Source: Paracoccus gahaiensis (GTDB lineage Bacteria > Pseudomonadota > Alphaproteobacteria > Rhodobacterales > Rhodobacteraceae). Taken from it: DNA of 50,836 bases. The notes under the pieces are model-generated. The model was not told the DNA's origin, did no database searches, and was given only the letters and a program-made list of their open reading frames with translations. This document shows, in pieces, positions 1 through 8,407 of this stretch; position 1 is the stretch's first letter; each line of letters begins with the position of its first letter. Location: NCBI RefSeq assembly GCF_005048225.1, contig NZ_SUNI01000024.1, forward strand, positions 1 to 50,836, given 5' to 3'. Made by a program: the position numbers and the translations under genes.

Positions 1-917
1 CCACCACCGCCCTTCTGGGCCTCGGCGCCGCCCCGGCGCTGTCCCAGACCGTCGGCATCTCGATCCCCGCCGCCACGCATGGCTGGGCGGGCGCGCTGAA
101 CTTCCATGCCGAGCGCACCGTCGCCCGGCTGCAGGAGGCCAACCCCGACATGCAGTTCGTGCTGACCACCACCTCGGATCCCGGCCAGCAGGTCTCGGAT
201 CTCGAGGACATGGTCGCCACCCGCGGCATCGACGCGCTGGTCGTGCTGCCCTTCGAATCCGAGCCGCTGACCGGCCCGATCCAGCGCATCGCCGACAGCG
301 GGGTCTGGGTCACGGTCGTCGATCGCGGCCTGGCGCAGGAGGGGATCGAGGACCTCTACGTCGCGGGCGACAATGACAGCTTCGGGCGCACCGCCGGCGG
401 CTACTTCGCCGAGACCCTGGACGAGGGCGCGCAGGTCGTGGTGATGCGCGGCATCGCCTCGACCGTCGACAACGAGCGCGTGGCCGGCTTCGAGGCCGCG
501 CTGGAGGGCTCGGGCGTCGAGATCGCCGCGATGGATCACGGCAACTGGAACCGCGACACCGCCTTCAACCTGATGCAGGACTGGCTGTCGCGCTTCCCCG
601 AAATCGACGCGGTCTGGGCCGCCGACGACGACATGGCCGTGGGCGCGCTGGCCGCCATCGACCAGGCCGGCCGCACCGACGAGATGTTCGTCGTGGGCGG
701 CGCCGGAATGAAGGAGATGGTCGACCGGATCCGCAACAGCGATCCCACCGTCCCGGTCAACGTCACCTACCCCCCCTCGATGATCTCCACCGCCATCGAG
801 ATGACCGTCCTCGGCCTCACCGCAGGCGCCCCCATGAGCGGAGACTTCATCATCGCCTCCGAACTCATCACGCCCGAAAACGCCGAAGACTTCTACTTCG
901 AAGACAGCCCGTATTGA
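1..917 (+). CDS. Sugar ABC transporter substrate-binding protein (5' partial)
   Basis: The frame is open from the left edge (first whole codon at base 3) to a TGA at 915-917, giving 304 visible residues; the start lies outside the window. The first residues are the end of a Sec signal peptide (LGLGAAPALSQ) followed by a mature start TVGISIPAATHGW. The fold signature is that of the RbsB-like periplasmic binding proteins (Peripla_BP_4): an N-terminal lobe with GIDALVVLPFES, a hinge, then WAADDDMAVGALAAIDQAG near residue 205-225, where these proteins bind the sugar. It should capture a sugar in the periplasm for an ABC importer whose other genes would lie to the left. A strong hairpin follows, and the sugar-oxidising genes downstream suggest that the ligand belongs to the same pathway. 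The substrate cannot be read from the sequence. Confidence 0.9.
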   Translation, partial: TTALLGLGAAPALSQTVGISIPAATHGWAGALNFHAERTVARLQEANPDMQFVLTTTSDPGQQVSDLEDMVATRGIDALVVLPFESEPLTGPIQRIADSGVWVTVVDRGLAQEGIEDLYVAGDNDSFGRTAGGYFAETLDEGAQVVVMRGIASTVDNERVAGFEAALEGSGVEIAAMDHGNWNRDTAFNLMQDWLSRFPEIDAVWAADDDMAVGALAAIDQAGRTDEMFVVGGAGMKEMVDRIRNSDPTVPVNVTYPPSMISTAIEMTVLGLTAGAPMSGDFIIASELITPENAEDFYFEDSPY

Positions 918-925
918 GAGAAAAA

Positions 926-954
926 GCGCGCGGGGGGGGATACCCCCCGCGCGC
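926..954 (+). terminator. Strong GC hairpin after the binding-protein gene
   Basis: A perfect 12-bp stem (926-937 with 943-954, left arm GCGCGCGGGGGG) closes a 5-base loop nine bases after the stop codon. No T-tract follows. It may be a partial terminator or a 3'-stabilising structure, as is common behind highly expressed binding-protein genes. Confidence 0.55.
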
Positions 955-993
955 GGGACCACCCGGCCCGGAGGAGGGTCGGTCCGCCCTGAG

Positions 994-1009
994 ATGTCAA
1001 CGGTTTCAG
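994..1009 (+). promoter_or_regulatory. LacI-type operator-like site
   Basis: ATGTCAACGGTTTCAG contains TGTCAACGGTTTCA (995-1008), one base away from the general LacI/GalR-family pattern TGNAANCGNTTNCA. It lies 37 bases before the isomerase start at 1046. It matches the site at 6198-6213 at 12 of 16 positions, which suggests a shared repressor. No regulator gene of this family is visible in the window. Confidence 0.5.
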
Positions 1010-1045
1010 CCGTGATCCCGGGGCACGAGCATGAGGGAGGATACC

Positions 1046-1993
<948 letters not shown>

Positions 1994-2032
1994 CAACGCC
2001 CCCAGCAAGACACCTGAGAAAAGGAACGCCAG

Positions 2033-3721
2033 ATGGCAGAGAACATGCATTACGACGCGATCGTCGTCGGATCCGGCATCAGCGGCGGTTGGGCCGCCAA
2101 GGAGCTGACCGAGCGGGGCCTGAAGGTCCTGATGCTGGAACGCGGCCGCAACATCGAGCATCTGACCGATTACGTCCATGCCGAGAACGAGGCCTGGAAC
2201 TATCCTCATCGCGGCACCGCGACGGTCGAGATGAAGGACAACTATCCGGTCCTGTCGCGCGACTATCCGCTGAACGAACAGACCTTCGGCATGTGGGCGA
2301 ACGAGCAGGAGAACCCCTATACCGAGGCCAAGCGCTTCGACTGGTTCCGGGGCTATCATGTCGGCGGGCGGTCCCTGATGTGGGGGCGCCAGAGCTATCG
2401 CCTGTCCGACACCGATTTCGGCGCCAACGAGCGCGAGGGGATCGCGACCGACTGGCCGATCCGCTATGCCGACATCGCGCCGTGGTACGACCATGTGGAA
2501 CGCTTCGCGGGCATCTCGGGCACGAACGAGGGGCTGGACATCCTGCCCGACGGGCAGTTCCTGCCGCCCATTCCGCTGAACATCGTGGAAAAGGACGTGG
2601 CCGCGCGCCTGCGCAATGCCTTCGGCGGCAAGCGCTATCTGATCAACAGCCGCGTCGCCAACATCACCGAGGCGCTGCCCGACCAGAATCGTGTGGCCTG
2701 CCAGTATCGCAACAAGTGCTGGCTGGGCTGCCCCTATGGCGCCTATTTCAGCACGCAATCGGCGACCCTGCCTGCGGCCATCGCCACCGGCAACCTGACG
2801 CTGCGCCCCTTCTCGATCGTCAAGGAGGTGCTGTACGACAAGGACAGCAAGCGCGCGACCGGCGTCGAGATCATCGATGCCGAGACGAACATGACCTATG
2901 AATACACCGCGAATGTGGTGTTCCTGAACGCGTCGAGCTTCAATTCCACCTGGGTGCTCATGAACTCGGCCACCGATGTGTGGGAAGGCGGGCTTGGGTC
3001 ATCCTCGGGCGAGCTGGGCCATAACGTCATGGACCACCATTTCCGCGTCGGCGCCGAGGGCCGGGTCGAAGGATACGACGACAAGTACTATTTCGGGCGC
3101 CGCCCGGCGGGCTTCTACATCCCGCGCTTCCGCAACACGGATGGCGAGGAGCGGCCCTATACCCGCGGCTTCGGCTATCAGGGCTCGGCCAGCCGCCAGG
3201 GCTGGCGCCGCGACATCGCGGAACTGAACATCGGCGCCGACATGAAGGAGGCCCTGTCCAAGCCCGGCGACTGGACCATCGGCATGACCGGCTTTGGCGA
3301 GATGCTGCCCTATCATGACAACTTCATCGCGCTGGACCGGGGCACGACCGACAAATGGGGCCTGCCGGTCCTGTCGATCAGCGTGGACCTGCGCGAGAAC
3401 GAGATGCGCATGCGCGAGGACATGAAGCAGGACGCGGTCGAGATCTTCGAGGCCGCCGGCGTCGTCGACGTGAAGCCCACCGAAAGCGACTATGCCCCCG
3501 GCATGGGCATCCACGAGATGGGCACGGCGCGCATGGGCCGCGACGCCGCGACCTCGGTCCTGAACGGCAACAACCAGGTCTGGGACGCGCCCAACGTCTA
3601 TGTGACGGACGGGGCCTGCATGACCTCGGCGGCCTGCGTGAACCCCTCGCTGACCTATATGGCGCTGACCGCGCGGGCGGCGGAACATGCCGTCAACGCC
3701 CTCAAGAACGGAGATCTGTGA
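2033..3721 (+). CDS. GMC-family FAD sugar dehydrogenase, catalytic subunit
   Basis: 562 residues, preceded by AAAGGAA. Residues 8-40 form the FAD-binding Rossmann motif (AIVVGSGISGGWAAKEL). The C-terminal GMC_oxred_C domain carries the catalytic-type His in HEMGTARMG and Asn in VNPSLT. Cysteines 223, 229 and 233 (CQYRNKC, CWLGC) resemble the iron-sulfur cysteines of membrane-associated FAD glucose and glucoside dehydrogenases. It has no signal peptide. In this family the catalytic subunit is carried through the Tat system by its small subunit, which is the next gene (TGATG overlap at 3719-3723). The likely reaction is oxidation of a glycoside or sugar, plausibly at C3 as in glucoside 3-dehydrogenases. 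The regiochemistry is inferred from the neighbouring DUF1080 gene. No cytochrome c subunit is encoded in the window. Confidence 0.9.
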   Translation: MAENMHYDAIVVGSGISGGWAAKELTERGLKVLMLERGRNIEHLTDYVHAENEAWNYPHRGTATVEMKDNYPVLSRDYPLNEQTFGMWANEQENPYTEAKRFDWFRGYHVGGRSLMWGRQSYRLSDTDFGANEREGIATDWPIRYADIAPWYDHVERFAGISGTNEGLDILPDGQFLPPIPLNIVEKDVAARLRNAFGGKRYLINSRVANITEALPDQNRVACQYRNKCWLGCPYGAYFSTQSATLPAAIATGNLTLRPFSIVKEVLYDKDSKRATGVEIIDAETNMTYEYTANVVFLNASSFNSTWVLMNSATDVWEGGLGSSSGELGHNVMDHHFRVGAEGRVEGYDDKYYFGRRPAGFYIPRFRNTDGEERPYTRGFGYQGSASRQGWRRDIAELNIGADMKEALSKPGDWTIGMTGFGEMLPYHDNFIALDRGTTDKWGLPVLSISVDLRENEMRMREDMKQDAVEIFEAAGVVDVKPTESDYAPGMGIHEMGTARMGRDAATSVLNGNNQVWDAPNVYVTDGACMTSAACVNPSLTYMALTARAAEHAVNALKNGDL

Positions 3722-4359
3722 TGAACCGCCGCCAGCTTCTGACGATGATCGCCGCCGTCACCGGCACGGCCATGATGGGCGGGCAGCGCGCCCTGGCCTA
3801 TCTGCCGACCGAGGTGGGGACGAACATCTTCACCCCCGAGGATGCCGCCTTCCTGGACGAGGTGGCCGAGACGATCATCCCCGCCACCGACACGCCCGGC
3901 GCGAAGGAGGCGGGCGTGGGCGCCTTCATCACCCAGTTCGTCAGCGACTGCTATACCGACGAGGAGCAGGCGGCCTTCCGCGACGGCATGGAGACGCTGA
4001 AGGCGCAGGCGCAGGACCGGTTCGACCGGCCGTTCGAGGATCTGGACCCCGAGGAGCGCCGCGAGATGCTGCAGGCGGCCTCGGACGAGGCCCGCGACCA
4101 GGCCGCCGTCCTGGCCGAGGCCGAGGAGCGGCGCGAGCAGTCGCTGGACATCCAGCCCTCTGCCGACACCGCCGCCGACGAGCAGCCGGAAGAGGCGGCC
4201 GAGCCGGAGCTGCACTGGTTCACACCGATCCAGCAGCTGGTGCTGTTCGGCTTCTTCACCTCGGAGGTCGGCGCCACGCAGGTGCTGCGCTACGAGCCGG
4301 TGCCGGGCGAGTATATCGGCGATCTGGACTATGACGGCGGCCCGGCCTGGGCCACCTGA
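3721..4359 (+). CDS. Gluconate 2-dehydrogenase subunit 3-like small subunit
   Basis: 212 residues; the start overlaps the GMC stop by one base (TGATG), typical of translational coupling of two subunits. The N-terminus MNRRQLLTMIAAVTG is a short twin-arginine signal ending near ALA-Y27. The rest matches the gluconate_2-dh3 domain (PF13618): FTPEDAAFLDEVAETIIP near 36-53, and at the end LHWFTPIQQLVLFGFFTS and YIGDLDYDGGPAW. A charged Glu/Gln-rich insertion around 120-160 is unusual. The subunit normally escorts the flavoprotein to the periplasm and stabilises it. A clear terminator follows, so the operon from 1046 probably ends here. Confidence 0.88.
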   Translation: MNRRQLLTMIAAVTGTAMMGGQRALAYLPTEVGTNIFTPEDAAFLDEVAETIIPATDTPGAKEAGVGAFITQFVSDCYTDEEQAAFRDGMETLKAQAQDRFDRPFEDLDPEERREMLQAASDEARDQAAVLAEAEERREQSLDIQPSADTAADEQPEEAAEPELHWFTPIQQLVLFGFFTSEVGATQVLRYEPVPGEYIGDLDYDGGPAWAT

Positions 4360-4367
4360 GATCCCGC

Positions 4368-4402
4368 AGGCCCCCGGTCCCGACCGGGCCGGGGGCCTTT
4401 TT
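4368..4402 (+). terminator. Rho-independent terminator
   Basis: AGGCCCCCGG (4368-4377) pairs perfectly with CCGGGGGCCT (4389-4398), and the hairpin runs directly into a T-tract (4398-4402). It lies nine bases after the small-subunit stop. Confidence 0.85.
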
Positions 4403-4427
4403 GTATTTTGCACAAGGCTGATCCGTC

Positions 4428-5204
4428 ATGACCCTGACTTCCCAAAAACTGACCCCCCTGATTGCCGCCGGCCTGATGCTGGCCACCCCCGCCTTCGCGC
4501 AGGATGCCGCGCCCGAGCCTACGCAGGAGGAACGCCAGGCCCAGTCCCGCGTGACCGAGGTGCAAGGCCCCGAGCCGCGCCTGGTCCAGACCCCCGAGGG
4601 CCAGCCCCCTTCTGATGCGACCGTCCTGTTCGACGGCTCCACCCTTGAGGGCTGGGAATCCGTCGATGGCGGCGAGGCAGAGTGGACCATCGAGGACGGC
4701 TCCCTGCATGTCGGGCGCGGCAGCGGCGACATCCGCACGACCGAGAATTTCTGCGACGTGCAGTTGCATGTCGAATGGCGCTCGCCCCCCAATGACGAGG
4801 GCCATGACAGCCAGGATCGCGGCAACAGCGGCGTCTTCCTGCAGGAACGCTACGAGGTGCAGGTTCTGGACAGCCATGAGAACCCGACCTATGCGAACGG
4901 TCAGGCGGGCTCGATCTACAAGCAGCACCTGCCGCTGGTGAACGCCTCGCGCGAGCCGGGCGAATGGCAGAGCTATGACATCATCTTCCAGGCGCCGATC
5001 TTTGCCGAGGATGGCGCGCTGCGCCGTCCTGCGCATCTGACGGTCCTGCACAATGGCGTCGTGGTGCAGAACCATGCGCAGCTGCAGGGCGCGACGGAAT
5101 GGATCGGCTATCCCAGCTACGAGGCGCATGACTGCGCGCCGATCCGGCTGCAGGACCATGATGCCGATGTCAGCTTCCGCAACATCTGGGTCCGCCCGAT
5201 GTAG
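4428..5204 (+). CDS. Secreted DUF1080 (3-keto-disaccharide hydrolase/lyase) protein
   Basis: 258 residues. A Sec signal peptide (MTLTSQKLTPLIAAGLML, cleavage near AFA-Q25) precedes a Glu-rich linker and then a DUF1080 concanavalin-like domain from about residue 62. Family motifs are LFDGSTLEGW, GNSGVFLQERYEVQVLD, GSIYKQHLPLVNASREPG and VSFRNIWV at the C-terminus. Characterised DUF1080 proteins cleave 3-keto-glycosides after a GMC dehydrogenase has oxidised C3, by hydrolysis or by elimination. That fits the GMC pair just upstream. The gene follows a terminator and has a weak ribosome site (AAGG), so it may have its own promoter in the short gap 4403-4427, where I see no clear elements. Placement in the periplasm is well supported; the exact substrate is not. 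Confidence 0.88.
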   Translation: MTLTSQKLTPLIAAGLMLATPAFAQDAAPEPTQEERQAQSRVTEVQGPEPRLVQTPEGQPPSDATVLFDGSTLEGWESVDGGEAEWTIEDGSLHVGRGSGDIRTTENFCDVQLHVEWRSPPNDEGHDSQDRGNSGVFLQERYEVQVLDSHENPTYANGQAGSIYKQHLPLVNASREPGEWQSYDIIFQAPIFAEDGALRRPAHLTVLHNGVVVQNHAQLQGATEWIGYPSYEAHDCAPIRLQDHDADVSFRNIWVRPM

Positions 5205-5234
5205 GCTGCGGCCACCCATCTGCAGATGAAAAAA

Positions 5235-5258
5235 GGGCCGCGATGGATGTCGCGGCCC
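5235..5258 (-). terminator. Terminator between convergent genes
   Basis: GGGCCGCGA (5235-5243) pairs with TCGCGGCCC (5250-5258) around a six-base loop. The A-run at 5229-5234 is a T-run on the minus strand directly after the hairpin. This is a rho-independent terminator for the minus-strand isomerase gene and may also serve the plus-strand gene. Confidence 0.8.
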
Positions 5259-5285
5259 CAGTCACCTGTCCGGCAGGGAGGAGAA

Positions 5286-6146
5286 TCAGCGCGTTGCGCT
5301 GTCCGGCAGGTTTTCGGTGAGGAAGGTAGCGCCGGTCATCACGACCTCGGCCGCGTCGATCGGCTGGTCATGCTCGATGATGTACCACTGCGCGCCGGCC
5401 TCTTCGGCGGCGGGCAGGATCGCATCCCAGTCCAGCGTGCCCTCGCCCAAAGCCTTGAAGCCGCGCTCGTCCTCGGCCTCGCCCTCGGGGGCGTTGTCCT
5501 TGGCATGGATCGCGAAGACGCGTCCGTCGAAGCGGCCCAGATATTCGACCGGGTCCAGGCCCCCGCGCGCGACCCAGGCCAGATCCAGCTCGGCCATCAC
5601 GTCCTCGCCGGCGGCCTCCATCATGATCTCCAGCGCGGTGCGGCCGTCGAACTCGACCATCTCGAAATCATGGTTGTGATAGGCCAGCGTCATGTCCTCG
5701 GCCTGCAGCGTCTCGCTGAGCGCGGCCAGCTCCTCGCCAAGCGCGGTCCAGCCGGCGGCATCGGTCGGACGCGCCTCCTCGGCCAGATAGGGCACGGTGA
5801 TCACATCGTTGCCGATGGCCTTGTTGAAGTCGATGACCGCCTGCGCATCGGCGCGCAGGTCGTCCAGCTGGGCATGGGTCGAGATCGCCTCGACGCCGTA
5901 TTCGGCCATCATTGCGGACAGGTCCTCGGCGGTGCTGTCCTGCATGCCGACCGTCTCGACGGCGGTGATGCCGGCGGCCTGCACGGCGGCGAACTGCTCG
6001 TCCAGCGTGCCGTGATCGCGCAGCGTGTACATCTGCACGGCAATCGGCAGATCGGCGGTGGTGCGGGCATCCTGGGCGAAGGCGCCCGATGCCGTCATCG
6101 TCACGGCCACCAGTCCGCCCAGAACGGCGGGGGTTGCGAAAGTCAT
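5286..6146 (-). CDS. Secreted sugar isomerase/epimerase-type TIM-barrel protein
   Basis: 286 residues. The start at 6146 is chosen because GAGGAGG lies 8 bases upstream and the next residues are a clean Sec signal (MTFATPAVLGGLVAVTM, cleavage near AFA-Q25). The barrel belongs to the AP-endonuclease-2/sugar-phosphate isomerase family (COG1082). Candidate metal ligands are H157/H159 in YHNHDFE, D188 in AELDLAW, H214 in HAKD and E258 in IIEHDQP. Phosphorylated sugars are not expected in the periplasm, so the name sugar phosphate isomerase is probably wrong for this protein. Related barrels act as keto-glycoside lyases, hydratases or epimerases. It converges on the DUF1080 gene and has operator-like repeats upstream, so it is probably co-regulated with the plus-strand operon. 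Confidence 0.85.
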   Translation of the reverse strand: MTFATPAVLGGLVAVTMTASGAFAQDARTTADLPIAVQMYTLRDHGTLDEQFAAVQAAGITAVETVGMQDSTAEDLSAMMAEYGVEAISTHAQLDDLRADAQAVIDFNKAIGNDVITVPYLAEEARPTDAAGWTALGEELAALSETLQAEDMTLAYHNHDFEMVEFDGRTALEIMMEAAGEDVMAELDLAWVARGGLDPVEYLGRFDGRVFAIHAKDNAPEGEAEDERGFKALGEGTLDWDAILPAAEEAGAQWYIIEHDQPIDAAEVVMTGATFLTENLPDSATR

Positions 6147-6197
6147 GTAAAGATCCTCCTCGGTCAGCACCCCGCTCCACCGGGGGCCTTGAGGAAA

Positions 6198-6234
6198 ATG
6201 TAATGGGTTTCATTGGCCATGAAAAGGATTACAT
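6198..6234. promoter_or_regulatory. Inverted pair of LacI-type operator-like sites
   Basis: ATGTAATGGGTTTCAT (6198-6213) and, inverted after five bases, ATGAAAAGGATTACAT (6219-6234). The second site read on the other strand matches the first at 13 of 16 positions. Both inner 14-mers (6199-6212, 6220-6233) fit TGNAANCGNTTNCA except for a central C-to-G change. The pair lies 52-88 bases upstream of the isomerase start at 6146 and shares its sequence with the site at 994-1009. Confidence 0.6.
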
Positions 6235-6288
6235 CGGCCCCTCTGCGGTTTTTGGCCGCAGCGGAAGGGTCAGGCGCCGTGGCGTCCG

Positions 6289-7533
6289 TCAGGCGGCGCC
6301 CAGATGGTCGCGGATGACCTGGCTGCGCTGCCGGAAGACCTCGGTGTCGGTGAAGGGGGCGCCGTCCGCCGCCGCGCGGGCGATCAGCTGCGCCAGGCGC
6401 GGGCGGTCGGCCTCCAGCCCGGCGATCACCTCGGCAAGCGCCGCCGTGTCGCCGCGCGGGACCAGCGCGCCGCCGCCATGGGTGGCGATCAGGTCCGAGG
6501 AATAGGCGCTGGCATAGCCCGCCAGCGGACAGCCCGAGGCCAGCGCCTCGATCAGGCAGCGCGGCGATTCGGGCGTCAGGTGGCAGAAGAGGAACAGATG
6601 CGCGTCGCGCAGCTCTTCCAGCACGGCCTCGCGGTCCACCAGAAAGCCCGGCATCTCGACCCGCGAGGTCAGCCCCGAGGCCTCCAGCCGCGCGATCATC
6701 GCGGGCCGGTCGGTGCCGTCCCCCAGCCAGCGGGCGCGGAAGTCCACCCCCCGGCGGTCCAGCTGTTCCAGCACCTCGATCCAGTCGAAGGGGCCCTTCA
6801 TCGGATCGGCGCGCCCGGCATAGACGAGGCGCAGCGGACCGGTCAGCACCCCGGCCGTCTTGGCCGCCAGCCGGTCGGGGTCGATATGGTCGCCGGCCGA
6901 GATATGGATGTCATGCACGATCTCGGCGGGGCCGCGCGCATGGGGGGCATAGGTCTCGAAGGTCTCGCGCCCGTGAAAGAGGCCAAGCGAGGCGCGGCGC
7001 ACGACGGCGCGTTCCAGCATCGCCATGGGCCGGTGCGTCAGACGGGCGCGCAGGGTCGTGCGCCAATGGCCGGTGCCGATCTCCTGCCGCACGACCTGCG
7101 ATTCGACGCGGTCGGTCCAGGCGGCGAAGGGCCGGCCCATCCGGTGCGCGGTCAGCGCGGCCACCGCGCCCCAATCCCCGAACAGCCCGCCGATCGCGAA
7201 GCTGAGCCAGTCCGCCTCCGAGATCAGCTTGCGGATCCGGCGCTGCGTGGCGGGCAGATGGCGCAGGAACTGGTCGGGGCGATAGGCCATCGGAAGGGGT
7301 TCGAAGACCACCCGGTCCAGCCGGGGATCGTCGGGCAGGGCCGGCACCCAGCCCGGCGGCACCGGCCCGGGATCCAGCGGCATCATCACCACCACGCGCG
7401 AGAAATTGCGTGCCCAGAGCTGCAGGCCGTTGAGGGCCTGCGATTCGACGAACAACCCCCCCTCCGCGTCCTGATGCAGCGGGACGGGCGCATAAAGCAG
7501 CAGCGTGTCGTTCAAGGGCCGGCCCCGCGTCAT
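6289..7533 (-). CDS. Glycosyltransferase (GT4-like)
   Basis: 414 residues. The N-terminal half has the opening strand LLLYAPVPLHQDAEGGLFVESQ cut short at PVPLHQ; the C-terminal half carries the nucleotide-sugar-binding features of GT-B enzymes: RLVYAGRADPMKGPFDW near 236-252, WLGDGTDRP, VEMPGFL and an E-x7-E-like element in TPESPRCLIEALASGCP. It should transfer a sugar from a nucleotide donor in the cytoplasm. The start has GGAAG upstream. It stands alone, between a sugar pathway and an iron-uptake locus, so its acceptor cannot be inferred. A small hairpin (CTGCGG 6243-6248 with CCGCAG 6256-6261) lies beyond its stop. The gap 7534-7639 contains only the palindrome ATGTATACAT at 7582-7591. Confidence 0.8.
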   Translation of the reverse strand: MTRGRPLNDTLLLYAPVPLHQDAEGGLFVESQALNGLQLWARNFSRVVVMMPLDPGPVPPGWVPALPDDPRLDRVVFEPLPMAYRPDQFLRHLPATQRRIRKLISEADWLSFAIGGLFGDWGAVAALTAHRMGRPFAAWTDRVESQVVRQEIGTGHWRTTLRARLTHRPMAMLERAVVRRASLGLFHGRETFETYAPHARGPAEIVHDIHISAGDHIDPDRLAAKTAGVLTGPLRLVYAGRADPMKGPFDWIEVLEQLDRRGVDFRARWLGDGTDRPAMIARLEASGLTSRVEMPGFLVDREAVLEELRDAHLFLFCHLTPESPRCLIEALASGCPLAGYASAYSSDLIATHGGGALVPRGDTAALAEVIAGLEADRPRLAQLIARAAADGAPFTDTEVFRQRSQVIRDHLGAA

Positions 7534-7639
7534 TGGTAAACTTCCACGTTCAGGGGATATGTCAAAACGACCTGCAAGGCCATGTATACATATGACTATG
7601 CATGACTTGCCGCTGTGACCGAAGGCCGCACCGGGCCGG

Positions 7640-8407
7640 TCAGGCGGGAACGGCGACCGGAGGACCGTCGGGGCGGGTCAGCACCTCCATGCGCAGGCCA
7701 TAGATCCGGTGCAGCGTCTCGGGGCGCATCAGGTCGGCGGGGCTGCCCTGCAGCACCACGCGACCGCCCTTCAGCGCGACGATATGGTCGCAGAAGCGGG
7801 CGGCCATGTTGACCTCGTGCAGCACGATGACGGCGCTGCGGCCCCCCTGGTGGCACATGCGGCGGACGAGGGCCAGAACCTCGACCTGATGGGCGATGTC
7901 CAGCGCGCTGATCGGCTCGTCCAGCAGCAGGGTCCCGGCCTGTTGCGCGACCATCATCGCCAGCCAGACGCGCTGGCGCTCTCCGCCCGACAGGCTGTCA
8001 ACCAGCCGGTCGGCAAAGGCCTCGACGCCGCATTCGGCCATGGCGCGGGCGATGGCGTTGCGGTCGGCGGGGGTGACGCGGCCAAGCGCGCCGTGCCAGG
8101 GATAGCGGCCCAGGGCCACCAGCTCGCGCACCAGCATGCCTTCCGCCGGGGGCAGGGTCTGGGGCAGGAAGGCCAGCCTGCGGGCATGGTCGCGCGCGCG
8201 CCAGTCGGACAGGGGGCGGCCCTCGAAGCTGACCTGCCCCGTGGCCGCGCCTTGGCGCGCCAGCACCTTCAGCAGCGTCGACTTGCCCGAGCCGTTATGC
8301 CCGATCAGCGCGATCATCCGGCCCTGCGGCAGGTCCAGAGAGATGTCGTCCAGAAGGCGGCGCCCGGGCACGTCCACGGAGAGGTTGCGCAGGGAGAACA
8401 GGGTCAT
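7640..8407 (-). CDS. fhuC: Ferric siderophore ABC transporter ATP-binding protein
   Basis: 255 residues, normal for the FecE/FhuC family. Walker A is GHNGSGKST (36-44), the ABC signature is LSGGERQR, Walker B is LLLDEP, and the H-loop His is in IVLHEVNMAARFCDH. It powers import of ferric siderophores through the FhuB permease, whose gene stops inside this gene's start (ATGA overlap at 8404-8407). The gene order receptor, fhuD, fhuB, fhuC on one strand makes a single iron-uptake operon. The assignment to hydroxamates rests mainly on FhuD and the fused permease. No iron-box match convinced me. Confidence 0.88.
   Translation of the reverse strand: MTLFSLRNLSVDVPGRRLLDDISLDLPQGRMIALIGHNGSGKSTLLKVLARQGAATGQVSFEGRPLSDWRARDHARRLAFLPQTLPPAEGMLVRELVALGRYPWHGALGRVTPADRNAIARAMAECGVEAFADRLVDSLSGGERQRVWLAMMVAQQAGTLLLDEPISALDIAHQVEVLALVRRMCHQGGRSAVIVLHEVNMAARFCDHIVALKGGRVVLQGSPADLMRPETLHRIYGLRMEVLTRPDGPPVAVPA

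Noticed and set aside
7560..7565. TTGACA on the minus strand as a -35 for the glycosyltransferase gene.
   Set aside because: No acceptable -10 lies 16-18 bases downstream, and the start of transcription would fall on the start codon.
7582..7591. Perfect palindrome ATGTATACAT upstream of the isolated glycosyltransferase.
   Set aside because: It is short, single and matches no operator I recognise; a ten-base palindrome in an AT-richer gap can arise by chance.
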